Shown here one piece after another: positions 42,160 to 52,404 of a DNA stretch of 64,000 nt. Position 1 is the stretch's first letter; every line of letters starts with the position of its first letter. Location of the stretch: assembly GCA_963575745.1 (NCBI GenBank), contig CAUYUJ010018878.1, positions 129,192-193,191 on the forward strand, written 5' to 3'. The position numbers and the translations under genes are program-made. The notes beneath the pieces were generated by a model, which ran no database searches, was not told where the DNA came from, and saw only the letters and a list, made by a program, of their open reading frames with translations. The stretch is from Prorocentrum cordatum (taxonomy: Eukaryota > Sar > Dinophyceae > Prorocentrales > Prorocentraceae).

Positions 42160-42830
42160 TCCAGAAGCGGTTCCGCGCGCTCTCGCCTCGACGCCGGCTA
42201 TAATTTCTCTGAAAGCGAGGCTTCCGCGCTAGCGTTGGCTTGAATGTAAATGTGGGCGCTTGGAGGCCCGGCTACAACGACAAGGGCTCCCGCTCGATAC
42301 TTCCTCACAAGTTACCCGGAGACACCCTGGCCAGAGAGGCCCCCGAACTTAGGAACGGTGCTCTCGCTCGAGACTGCCTCGCAAGTCAATCAAGTTGGCG
42401 GAGGCCCAGCCACGACGATAAAGGCACTTGCTCGATACGTCCTCACGATTTACTCCGTGAGCCCCTGGCCAGGAAGGCCCCCGAACTCAGGAAAGGCGCT
42501 CTCGCTCGAGAGGTTCTCGCGATTCTGTCAAATTGGTGGAGGCCCAACTACGACGACGAGGGCTCTCGTTCGATAGTTCCTCAAGATGCATTCCCAGGAA
42601 AGCCCTGGCCAGAGAGGCCCCCGCACTAAGGAGTGGTGTTCTCGCTCGAGATTCTCTCGTACTTCAGGCAAGTTGGTGGAGGCCCAGACACGGCGACAAG
42701 GATTCCCGTTCGATATTTCTCTAGATGTATTCCGAGAGCCCCTGGCCAGAGAGGCCCCCGAGAACTCAGGAACGGCGCTTTCGCTCGAGAATTCCTCGCA
42801 CTTCAGTCAGTGTCCGATAAGGAAGATTTC
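42160..42830 (+). repeat. Array L1: four units of about 140 bp
   Basis: GAGGCCCnGCnACGACGA starts at about 42263, 42411, 42538 and 42679. The units contain GCTCCCGCTCGATACTTCCTC and GGCCAGAGAGGCCCCCGAACT. The open frames drift between units and lack a domain. Confidence 0.85.
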
Positions 42831-42939
42831 CCTCCCAAAAGGGGGGTGCAATCGAAGACGAAGTGGGCGGGTGTCGAGGGTTGGGATATACAGAATGTAA
42901 GACACGCGTGGCAGTAAGTAAGAGCGAACAGTCTTAAAC

Positions 42940-43140
42940 TGATTGTTGTTGTTGTGGTTGCTGCTGTTGTTGTTGTTGTTGTTGGTGTTGTTGTTGTTGT
43001 TGTTGTTGTTATTGTTGTTGTTGTTGTTGTTGTTGTTTTCGTTGTTGTTGTTGTTGCTGTTGTCGTTGTCGTTGTCGTTGTCGTTGCTGTTGCCGTTGCT
43101 GTTGCTGTTGTTGTTGTTGTTGTTCTTGTTGTTGAATGTT
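42940..43140. repeat. GTT/GTC trinucleotide tract 2
   Basis: Second (GTT)n tract, ending AATGTTAATTACTAAAGAATC and then ATTATTGTTGGAGCCC, parallel to the end of tract 1. Confidence 0.95.
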
Positions 43141-43159
43141 AATTACTAAAGAATCATTA

Positions 43160-44190
43160 TTGTTGGAGCCCTTACAAGCGCCCTGGCACTCTCGCCGAGG
43201 CGCCGGCTACATTTTCATAGAAAATGAAGCTCACGCTCGAGCGGTTTGGGGGTCCGCCCAAGCCGGCCCCCCAACAACGACAACGCTCCCGCTCGAGACT
43301 TCCTCCTTTGTTGCTCAGGGCTGGTGTTCTTGCTCGCCGCCGAAAGCCGCCGTCCTAACAAAACCAGCGCTCCCGCTCGATACTTCCTTCCGTTTTACCT
43401 TGGACTGGCGCGCTAGTCTTTCTCTCATCGGCGCCGCCCCCAACAAAACAACGCTCCCGCTCGATGCTTCCTCCCTTTCTTACTCAAGGCGGTGCTCCTC
43501 CTCGCCGCCGAAAACCGCCGCCCCGACAAAACCAGCGCTCCAGCCTGAGACTTTCTTCCGTTTTACGCTGGACTGGCGCCCTCCTCTCTTTTGAATTGGC
43601 GCCGCTCCCAGCAAGAACAACGCTCCCGCTCGAAGCTTCCTCTCTTTTTCCTGAAGACGGTGTTGTTCCTCGCCGCCGACAACCCCCGTCCCGACAAAAC
43701 AACGGCTCCCGCTCGATGCTTCCTCCCTTGTTACTCAAGGTGGTGCTCCTCCTCGCCGCCGAAAACCGCCGCCCTGACAAAACCAGCGCTCCAGCCCGAG
43801 ACTTCCTTCCGTTTTACGCTGGACTGGCGCCCTACTCTCTTTGAATTGGCGCCGCTCCCAGCAAGAACAACGCTCCCACTCGAGATTCCCCCTCTTTTTC
43901 CTAGGGACGGTGCTGTTCATCGCCTCCGACAGCCCCAGTCCCGACAAGACCACGGCTCCCACTGGATGCTTCCTCCTTTCTTACTCAAGGCGGTGTTCCT
44001 TCTATGCGCCGCTCCCAGCAACAAGAGCAGCCCTGCTCGAGACTTCCTCCCTTTCTACTCAGGGCCAGGTCCTTGCCTCACCGCCGACAGCCCCCATCCC
44101 CACCAAGGCAATCCTGTCGTTCGATATTTCCTTGTGCTTTACCCTTCGCTGGGGTTCCACTGGCGGTCTCGCCTCGGCGAAGCAAGGCGC
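43160..44190 (+). repeat. Array L2: GCTCCCGCTCGA-type units of about 125 and 250 bp
   Basis: CTCGCCGCCGAAAACCGCCG at 43500 and 43750 (250-bp higher-order period), with GCGCTCCnGCnnGAnACTTCCT and ACAACGCTCCCGCTCGA sub-repeats. It shares the head sequence GCGCCGGCTAnAnTTTC, the CTCCCGCTCGA core and the preceding GTT tract with array L1. Confidence 0.85.
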
Positions 44191-46010
44191 GGGCATGTGT
44201 TTTCGAGGCGGGATATGTTGAAATTCCTCGGAGGAGGTGTTTGCAAGACCTCATTGGGCGGGATATCTGGGCATGGGAATAACGGTCCCCGCTATAGAAC
44301 AAGAGTCCCCCATGATGTGGATGGTTATCATGATGGTCGTATGCTTCGTGTGGAAACATCGCGCGTGAGGGTAAAAGTATTGTTGTTGTTGCTTTGTTGT
44401 TGTCATGTTGCTGATTCCCCTTTGCAGAAAAGAACAACGCCACGCTTCGGTGATCCCAATGCCTCACGTGACTTGCCGTCAGCTGCTGGCCCAGCTTCGG
44501 CCGGACAAATCCTGCCTCCCCCCCTATACCTTATACAGCTGGAGCACTGGCCAGACCCTGAAATTCGGAATCTAGGCGAAGACGCTGAGCTCGAACAACA
44601 AGTGGCACGCGTGCCCTGGCTCTTGCACAGTCGAGGAGAGAAAGAGGAGGAGGGGCATGTGGGGGGCGAGAGGGCCAGGGAATTGGGGGCCAGAGCCAGG
44701 GGGACGGAACCACGAAACTAAAGGGTCTGGGGCGAGGAGGGCTGGGGCCAAGGCCAGGGTCGGGGCGAGTGGGGGTCCAGGGCCAGGGCATGGGGACTGA
44801 AGCTCGGACCAGGGGCCAGAGGTCCGGGTTCGATCCACGAAAACACACGGTCCGGGGCGAGGAGGGCCAAGGCCAAGAAACAAGCTGAGTTCAGCGTCCG
44901 TGCGTCCTCCCACCAGAAAAGACAGAACCAACACAGTTCACGGAGGAGCCATCCAGATCAGACATATGGTAATCAGTTCATTTCTCCCCATCGTTCTCCC
45001 CATCGTGTACACTTTTTCGATACCTATACCACTACCCTTCGGGTGAGAAGGAGGTTGTGGGTGGGGAAGAGGGGGGGAACCAGCATCTGACTCAATCGAT
45101 CTCACTATCGATCTCATCGATCTCACTATCGACCTCACTATCGATCTCACTTTACGGGACACCACGGGACACCACGGGACACCGCAAGGGCCACCGCCGG
45201 ACGGACGGACGGAGGATAAACATTTGTCTTGACTTCGCCCTAGCAGCGGCGGGTTCATTCCTCTCGCGCGCCCACGCAGCTTCGCCTCGCCCGCACGCAC
45301 GACACGAACGAAACGCAACGATTGCCCGGTTGGGGGTCTCCGTTGCACTGCGACCTCACCCCCCAACCTCCGATGCGCACTGCTCTCCTGTCTCCCCAGA
45401 TTCGGCCTGAGCGGGTCAGCTTCTCTGCCGCATGTATTTTTTCGGGTGCACTGACGAGCAGCATTTGAACGTGTGGTGTTCTTTTCCATCGGAGCGTTTT
45501 AGACGTACAAACTGCTGCTCCCGCTGCAACGTTGGTCTTATTTCAGATTCGGAACTTTGCCCCCGTCGTTCAGAATGGCGCTCTCGCCTCAGCGCGGGCC
45601 ATATTTAGTTTGTCGATCCCCTTTCCCCTCCTCCGCCTTCCCTTGGCCATCCTCCCGCTCCTCCCACTTCTGCTCCTGCTTTTGCGGCTGTTCCTCCTCA
45701 TCCTCCTTCCTCATCGTCCTACTGCTCGTCTTCCGGCTCATCCTTCGGCTGGAACTGTGGGTCTGGCGCAGATGGGTCCGCGGGGAGAGGTGCAATAGCA
45801 CCTGCAACAGTTAGTGCCTTGGTGCCAACGCCTGCGCGCTGGATGCAGTGGCTGCGCGTGAAAGCTGTTGTGTAATTACCGCGGGATCGTGTCGCGTCGA
45901 CCCTGGCGTTGGTTTCTGACACCGCGGGGATCGTTCAACCTTGAACAGTCGGTCGTTTCCGAAACGTCAGGTCGTTCAGCATCGATCGATTATGGGTCGC
46001 TGCACGGTGG
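44191..46010. other. No gene seen
   Basis: 44370-44420 has a short GTT patch. 44640-44900 is GGGGCCAGGGC/GGTCCGGG-rich. 45097-45155 repeats TCGATCTCACTATCGA four times. 45620-45720 is CT-rich. No domain, splice pair or RNA gene recognised. Confidence 0.45.
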
Positions 46011-46013
46011 ATA

Positions 46014-46182
46014 CAGTAGGGGCTCGACCACAAGAAACCCTCCACAAGAAACCTAACCCTGAGACCCCAGGGCGTCCCTTGATTTTTGGCGTGGGAAAGT
46101 CACGCTTGCCACAGCAAAACCATCGAAATCCAAGAAACCCAAGGCACCCTGGAGGCAAGCAGGGTGTTTCTTGGCTTGGGTG
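46014..46182. mobile_element. Mariner-like MITE, copy 4 (3'-truncated)
   Basis: Left end TA|CAGTAGGGGCTCGACCAC is intact. The right end decays at TTTCTTGGCTTGGGTGTCG without reaching CACTG|TA. The interior matches copies 1-3. Confidence 0.75.
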
Positions 46183-46880
46183 TCGCCCGCGGAGCAGCTG
46201 TCGCCCCACGCAGGTACGGCGCGCTGGTGCGCACGGTGCTGCACGGCGGATGTGAGCGACTGCACCTCGCGCAGCCGACGCGTCTGCGCCAGACCCACAC
46301 TGCAGCCACCGCGCCACCGCGGGAAACGCCAGAGATGGAACCCAAAGGGCCTCTCTGGCCACGGCGAGCCTCGGCCACGACCATGTTCCGGGGGTTGCTA
46401 AAAAGGTGCCCTGGGCCCGCGGTACCCCCAGCTTTTCGTTCAGTTATTGAGCCCCTGGAGCCCTGTGAGCCTCGCGACGGTGGCTCTAGAGGCCGTGGGG
46501 ACCTCCTTGGAAATCCTGGGGGCACCTTGAGCTAGGGGCACTTCAAGCTTCGGTGGCAACTCATGGGAGCCTCCCATACCATCTTGTCGGCTCTTGCGGT
46601 TCGACACAAATCGACGCTAGTCGAAGCTAATCGTCGCTAAATCGATACTAACCGACGCGAGCCGACGCTGAATCGGCGCTATCCCTTTGACTCCCAGACG
46701 CTGATCGACGCTAAAGACGGAATCAAAAGGGTATACCAGGCTCCCATGATTTGCTGCCGAACTTCTAGCAGCATCCGAATGCTCCCCGACCAGAGCCCGA
46801 GGGGTGGCCCGAAGCCAGGAGCCCCATCCTGAGCCCAAAGCGGTTCTCACTTAAGCGCCTCGACTGTGCTCCAACTCAGG
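46183..46880. other. No gene seen; ATCGACGCTA short repeats
   Basis: 46605-46715 consists of degenerate about 11-bp repeats (ATCGACGCTA, CCGACGCGAG, ATCGGCGCTA). The rest has no recognised signal. Confidence 0.55.
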
Positions 46881-47123
46881 CAAGGACCGACCACAACGAG
46901 GTTTAAAACGAAATGGCGTTTACAACGAATAACGAAACGAGGGAGGCCCGACGTTTCAAACGAGCGTTAAAAACGAAGCCGTTGCCAAACGAAAACGAAC
47001 GACGAAACGGGGACTTTGCAGCAACAACGGAGAAAAAAACGAAACGAAACAACAACGAAAGTCGGAACGAACAACAAACACAGTGGCCCAAACCAAGCGA
47101 CACAGCTTTGCGGTCGGTCCCTG
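46881..47123. mobile_element. Probable hAT-like MITE 4, 243 bp, degraded TSD
   Basis: Left terminus CAAGGACCGACCACAA and right terminus complementary to CAGGGACCGACCGCAA (two mismatches in 16). The interior is dominated by ACGAAACG/AACAACGAA phrases as in MITEs 1-3. The flanks AACTCAGG and ACTTAGAT align only imperfectly, so the target duplication is not proven. Confidence 0.65.
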
Positions 47124-47129
47124 ACTTAG

Positions 47130-47250
47130 ATCACCCTCGCCCGCCTTCGCGTCGTCGGAGATGCTCTGCCAGGTGCTGTCCGACATCGGGAAGGTCTCGG
47201 CCTTCATCCTGCTGGGCCCGTGGCGGGAGAGCAGCGGGCCGCCGCGGGGA
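47130..47250 (-). CDS. Possible exon fragment beside MITE 4, strand uncertain
   Basis: The minus strand reads SRMKAETFPMSDSTWQSISD then DAKAGEGDLS with G or C at nearly every third position, up to the MITE boundary. The plus strand in the same codon phase reads SEMLCQVLSDIGKVSAFILL, equally GC-ending. One of them may be an old exon interrupted by the MITE. No family is recognised. Confidence 0.25.
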
Positions 47251-47434
47251 GGGCCGGGGCACGGCGCGCGCCCTCGCCCCCCGGGCTCGAGCCCGCCCTC
47301 GCCGGCCGAGAACTCGGAGGGGCAGCACAGCAGGCCTCGGACCAAACATAGGACACTCTCCTGCCACGTTCACCCGAGCGGAGATCAAAAACGGGTCTTA
47401 CGCGAGATGACGTAGCGACCTTACGCCGAAGCTC

Positions 47435-47795
47435 ACGCGACGGGCGTGGCCCCAATAGGGAGCTCCACCGAATGCCCCAGTGGCGGTGTTAGCTCCACCG
47501 AAGGCCTCAGTGGCGGTGTGCGCACACGCCTCCCCCACACAGCACAGCGCTTCGTGGCCCCATGGGGAGCTCCAGCGAAGGTCCCAGTGGCGGTGTTCGC
47601 ATGTATCTCTCCCGCCCAGTACAGCACTTCGTTGCCCAACAGGGAACTCCACCGAATGCCCCAGGGGCGGCCCCGCCTTATTGCGGAGCACCCCTCACAC
47701 GTTTCGCGGCCCCATAGTGGGTTCCACCTGAAGCCCAAGTGGCAGCGCCCACATGGCGCCCCCGTTCCATATCGGCAAACCCTTCGCATGCTTCA
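47435..47795 (-). repeat. 90-bp minisatellite superfamily, block 3 (reverse)
   Basis: CACTTCGTGGCCCCATnGGG, AGCTCCACCGAATGCCCCAG and TGGCGGTGTTCGCA phrases at about 90-bp spacing, with one internal 43-bp short unit (47458-47510). Reverse complement of blocks 2 and 4. Confidence 0.8.
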
Positions 47796-47799
47796 TGGC

Positions 47800-48360
47800 G
47801 GGCACTCGTTATGCTGGCCTTCGTGAGTACCCCGCACTGCTGAACTAAATCGGTGTCAAACAATTCCTGTGATGTGGATGCCTCCCGCAGCCCAGCACTT
47901 CGCTACTGGGATCGCATTGTCCCATGCCTTCCAGCCACGAAAGAAATGAGAACATTGTCAATGCCACCGTCATGCTGGATTTCCGCATCGTCGTGATGCC
48001 ATCGCATACTCAGTCTGTCGCGTACGTCACATTACCACCCCTCGGCCACCGATGCATGCATGAGCCTTGCATGCGGGAGGCCGCGTGGGCAGACGAGCGC
48101 GCGACTGGCAGGACTAAATCCGCCGGCCCCCTTGTGGGGCCACCAGGCTGTTGGCCGAGGCTTCGCAGTTTCCTGTGCCAGTTGCAGCTTCCAGATTCCA
48201 CTGTTACAATTCTGCTTCTTGCTGCTTACTGTTCCTTGTTGACTTCTTGCTGCTTACTGTTCCTTGTTGATGGACCGCGCGAGGGGGGGAGGCCCAAAAC
48301 GGGCATTTTTACCACGCCCTGGGATGGTTCTCAGAATTTCTGGGGGGGTAAAAATTGATA
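47800..48360. other. No gene seen
   Basis: Contains a short direct duplication (TGACTTCTTGCTGCTTACTG-type at about 48215-48270). Otherwise nothing recognised. Confidence 0.5.
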
Positions 48361-49116
48361 TCCCTCACGCAGATCGGCGGGGTCAGGGTCCAAAAACACA
48401 AAGGATTTGCCACATTTCAGACATTCGGTGGCACCCCTCACGCAGATCGGCGGGGTCAGGGTCCAAAAACACAAGGGATCTGCCACATGTTTCAAATTTG
48501 CTGGCGCTCCTCTAGCAGATCGGCGGGGTCAGGGTCCAAAAACACAACGGATTTGCCACATTCCTGAAATTCGGTGGCACCCCTCGCGCAGATCGGCGGG
48601 GTCAGGGTCCAAAAACAAAGGGGATTAGCCACATTTTTCAAATTTGCTGGCACCCCTCACGCAGATCGGCGGGATCAGGGTCCCAAAAAAGATTTGTATT
48701 TTTTTTTTGAAATTCGCTGGCACCCCTCACGCAGATCGGCGGGGTAAGGATCCAAAAATACAAAGGATTTGCCACATTTCTAAAATTTGCTGACACCCCT
48801 CACACAGATCGGCGGGGTCAGGGTCCAAAAACACAAAGGATTTGCTACATTTCTGAAATTCGGTGGCACCCCTCACGCAGATCGGCGGTGTCAGGGCGCA
48901 AAAACTATACGGATTTACCACATGTCTGAAATTCGCTGGCACCCCTCACGCAGATCGGCGGGGTCAGGGTCCAACAACTTACGAATTCGCAGCATTTCGG
49001 AAATAAGGTGGCACCCCTCACGCAGATCGGCGGGGTCAGTGTCCAAAAACAAAAAAGATTTGCTACATTTCTGAAATTCGGCGGCACCCTCATTCAGATC
49101 GGCAGGGTCACGACGT
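48361..49116 (+). repeat. 73-bp satellite, eleven units
   Basis: CAGATCGGCGGGGTCAGGGT occurs at 48370, 48443, 48516, 48589, 48662, 48732, 48805, 48878, 48951, 49023 and 49095 (73-bp spacing, with single 70- and 72-bp steps). Each unit has a conserved half (CACCCCTCACGCAGATCGGC..GTCCAAAAAC) and a variable half (ACAAAGGATTTGCCACATTT-like). The period is not a multiple of three, so it is non-coding. Confidence 0.95.
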
Positions 49117-49312
49117 CTTACCAATCGCCAGGTGTGGTAACCCCTCTGGGCATCTATTGGTTTTGCTCAGTACGAGTCGGCCTCGCATGAAGTTCCGATA
49201 CTGCTTCACGACAGCGCAAAGGCCTCATGACATAGCTGTTGCATAGCACATGCTGCCGAGAGAGGGGGCCGGCGTCAGGGAAGAACGCCCTCACGGATAA
49301 TAATGAATGGGC

Positions 49313-49526
49313 AGGAGACCGCACCAGAAACCGCAACCAACAAAACCCACCAAACAAACATCCAATAATCCAAAACAACATACAATGCAAAAACAGAAAA
49401 CACACAAGCAAACATAACCAAACACACAAAAAAAAAACAGCCAAGACCAAACATCAAAAAAAAACACAGCCAAAAAAAAAAACATACAAAAAACAAACAA
49501 ATAAAATCACTAGGAGACCGCACCAG
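49313..49526 (+). mobile_element. A/C-rich insertion flanked by a 15-bp direct repeat
   Basis: AGGAGACCGCACCAG occurs at 49313-49327 and again at 49512-49526, enclosing 184 bp that is almost free of G and T on the plus strand (AAACAAACATCCAATAATCC-like). A perfect 15-bp repeat around an A-rich insert is what target-primed retroposition leaves, although an A/C tail of this kind is atypical. Confidence 0.6.
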
Positions 49527-49739
49527 GGGGCAACTGAGTAAATGTGACAAACTGGCTTACGCTACATCGTGGGCTCGCGCCTCGCTCGCACCACGTCGGA
49601 ACTCGAACCTCACATGCCTGCCGTCCACACCGCTGTCATCCGCATCGATGCGCGGGAGGTGTCTGTGCTGACGCTGACATGTAACGTTGTCCCGGCAACT
49701 TGACATGAAACAGACGGGTCCCGACAGAAACGGGTCCTG

Positions 49740-49890
49740 GACCCCACATTAGACCAAAAAAACCCACAAAAAAGAATTTCCCAAAAGAAAAAAGACCCAC
49801 CGCACCAACACCAAACTCAAACAAGAAAACTTGCTCCCACCAGAAACAACAACCAAAAATCCCACCAACAAACAAACAACAAACCACGTT
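49740..49890. repeat. A/C-rich low-complexity tract
   Basis: Second CCAAAAAAACCCACAAAA-type tract, similar in composition to 49328-49511 but without obvious flanking repeats. The minus-strand Phe/Gly/Val frames are artefacts. Confidence 0.8.
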
Positions 49891-50039
49891 TCGGCACTCT
49901 GACGCCCCAATGTTCGTCCTGAGTCGTGTTCTGCCAAACCGAAGACCCGTGGAGGGCCCCCAGGGGCCACAAAATGCGACCAACTCAGGACCCACTTGCC
50001 TCGCGTCGACGCATCAGGAGAAATCGAAACTGCCATAGC

Positions 50040-50185
50040 ACACAAACTCGCGGGTGTCCGCGTGAATTCTTGGATCGGCGCTGGACGCTCCTCCGTGGCT
50101 GCGCCAGAGGCGCCGCCAAGGGGGGCACAGGCGCAGATCCAAGAGATCCGCGCTGGCCTCAGAAAGCTTATGTTTACGGCGTGCT
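50040..50185. mobile_element. Type A palindromic element
   Basis: TCCGCGTGAATTCTTGGATC, GGCGCTGGACGCTCCTCCG, centre GCGCCAGAGGCGCC, then AGGCGCAGATCCAAGAGATC, CGCGCTGG and AAAGCTTATGTTTACGGCG. Confidence 0.85.
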
Positions 50186-50279
50186 TTGCTTCGTCGATCC
50201 ATGGCGACACAGGCTGGACGCCTCGACGCCAGGAAACGGAGGCGAAAGAGTGCAGGGATCTGCTGTATCTGCTGAATAA

Positions 50280-50350
50280 AGGAGGAGGACGCAGAGGAGG
50301 AGGAGGAGGAGGAGGAGGAGGACGAGGAGGAGGAGGAGGGGGAGGACGCA
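50280..50350. repeat. GGA microsatellite
   Basis: (GGA)n followed by four GGACA repeats at 50355-50375. Confidence 0.9.
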
Positions 50351-50375
50351 CAGGAGGACAGGACAGGACAGGACA

Positions 50376-50944
50376 TCTGCATAAGGGGATCAACGTCAAT
50401 ACCTATGATGGGCCCGTGCGCGCGACTGGTCAAACCCCCTGCGATTAGGTTGTCCAGCAGCCCTGACTTCTCATTCGGGCCGGCAGGGGGCATACCCCGA
50501 AGCTTCAAGGGGCGGGCTCCGATGTGGCCCCATAATTAGGCTCGCTACCTTGTGAGTACGAGTCCCTGCGGGTCAGTGCGGGGGGGGCAGCTGTTGGCTT
50601 TCTCGCGTGCCCAAGACACTGGGGACGCGCTGGGCGACCAGGGCTGGGGGGGGAAACGACGACATGACCACCCAAAAAGGAGAAAAAGAGGGAAATCGGG
50701 AGGCCCCTGCGTTCCAAACTTTTGCTGGGGGTTCCTAATTACATTATACCTACGACCAGCTGTTTTTAGTTCTACTCTAGTCTCTCCTCTCTCTCAGGAG
50801 CCCAAATATCGATGGATCAAGCCGCCCAGAGCAGCTCGCCTTCGTGCTCAGCCCCTGTTCGCGGTCGCGTGCAGTGGCAGTCCGGCTCCCCGCGCTGTGG
50901 TCCACCACGAAAAGCGGCGCAAAGGGCCCTCCAATTTCATCCAA
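50376..50944. other. No gene seen
   Basis: Unique-looking sequence. Neither strand shows a convincing exon. Confidence 0.5.
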
Positions 50945-51205
50945 AGTCTCTAAGGAGGCCTCCTAGATGGGGTCGGCGCAGATGGGGTCGGAGGATCGCG
51001 CCGCATCGCCGATATGTCGGTGATGCGCCGGCGATGCATCGGCGATGCATCGGCGATGCGCTGGCGATGCGTCGTCGACGTGGGCGATGCACCGGCAACG
51101 TCGCCGCGAAGCAAATCGGGCTCCACACCGAGCCGCATCGGCGATGCATCGGCGATGCGGTGCGACCCTCCGACCCCATCTACTCCGACTCCATCTAGGA
51201 GGCCT
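50945..51205. mobile_element. Type C palindromic element, copy 2 with internal repeats
   Basis: Left arm GAGGCCTCCTAGATGGGGTC..GGAGGATCGCGCCGCATCGC; right arm CCGCATCGGCGATGCATCGG..CCTCCGACCCCATCTACTCC..CATCTAGGAGGCC. The centre is a run of GCGATGCATCGGC/GCGATGCGCTGGC 12-bp repeats, longer than in copy 1 (23970-24125). Confidence 0.85.
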
Positions 51206-51319
51206 AGAGTCTAGTGGACGGTCTCGCAAGCCAGCCAGGTCCGGACGGTCTCATCCAAAGTCTCCTGACGGAGGAACAATAATGTAACGATATCGCTGCT
51301 CCCTGGACCTCTCCCGGGG

Positions 51320-51510
51320 TGCGTGTGGGCAAGAAAAAGAAGAATAAAGGCAAAAAAAAAAAAAAAAAAAAGATAAAAATACAAATACAAAAAACAAGAA
51401 AAAAAAAAAGAAAAAAAAAAGGCCGACAAGAGAACAAAAACGAGAAAAAAAACAAAAGTACAAAACAAAAAAAAAAAACAAGTACACACAAAAAACACTG
51501 CAATGAGGAG
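51320..51510. repeat. A-rich tract
   Basis: AAAAAGAAAAAAAAAGG-type sequence, including a 21-bp A run. No gene. Confidence 0.9.
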
Positions 51511-51544
51511 CATACGAAAAACAGAAATAAGCCTCGTGGAGGAG

Positions 51545-51795
51545 AACAACATCTGCGCACATATGGGGGAACAAAAAATGACGTAAATATGAAAATTCTG
51601 AGGTCCGCGCGGAGTTCTTGGATCCGCGCTGTACGACCCCCCTCCCTGGTGCGCGGAGCGCGCCAGGGGCGGCGCCAAATGCGCCGCCAAGGGATCCCAG
51701 CGCCGATCCGACAAATCCGCGCGGACCTTCGAGTTTTCATGTTTCTGTCATTCTTCGTTCCCCTAACATCTGCGCAAATATTCGCCGGCCCAACG
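51545..51795. mobile_element. Type A palindromic element, longest arms
   Basis: Outer left ACATCTGCGCACATATGGGG, GAACAAAAAATGACGTAAAT; outer right TGTCATTCTTCGTTCCCC, AACATCTGCGCAAATAT. Inner GGTCCGCGCGGAGTTCTTGG and complement. The arms pair over about 110 bp each. The subterminal ACATCTGCGC motif occurs near both ends in direct orientation as well. Confidence 0.9.
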
Positions 51796-51799
51796 GGCC

Positions 51800-52210
51800 A
51801 GGGCGTGCTAAGATCTCCGGTAACTGGTTAACAGTACTAACAGTATTTCTAGTTCGCGCGCGCGGGGCGGCCCCTGGGGTCGGCAGGACCATAAGGGGTA
51901 CTAAAACCGTAGGGGTACCAAAACCGGGTGGGGTGGGGCGACAAAACACACATGTTCATCAGAGCACAAATGTTAACTTTGACCTGATCCAATGTGGCCC
52001 CCTCGCGCGCCCATGTCTACATCCGTCTCGCCCGCGCGCGTGCGCATTGGCTTCTCACTTTGAGCCCCGCCCTCGCTTGAAAGCCTTCCCTCCCCTCTCC
52101 CCTTCCGTCTCGTCATCCTTTTCCCTATCCCTCACCCTCTCCCTCTCTCCCTCTCTCTATGAATATAGTTTTCTTTCCCTCTGTATATACACATGCACAT
52201 GTATACGTAT
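51800..52210. other. No gene seen
   Basis: CT-rich from 52085. No feature recognised before that. Confidence 0.5.
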
Positions 52211-52214
52211 CATT

Positions 52215-52217
52215 TTC

Positions 52218-52277
<60 letters not shown>

Positions 52278-52280
52278 GTT
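52215..52280. repeat. GTCT and CT microsatellite
   Basis: (TCTG)n then (CT)n, followed at 52305-52400 by a direct duplication of CGTCCGAAAACCTCGACACT (69-bp spacing). Confidence 0.95.
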
Positions 52281-52404
52281 CCATCTCTTTCCAATCCTCT
52301 CGATGTCGCGTCCGAAAACGTCCGAAAACCTCGACACTCGTTTGTTGTAAACGCCCGGAAACCTCCGGAGACCCAAAACGTCCGAAAACCTCGACACTCG
52401 ATCG

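Noticed and set aside
48361-49116. CRISPR-like alternation of conserved and variable halves
   Set aside because: The context is eukaryotic, the variable halves are diverged copies of one another rather than unique spacers, and there are no cas genes.
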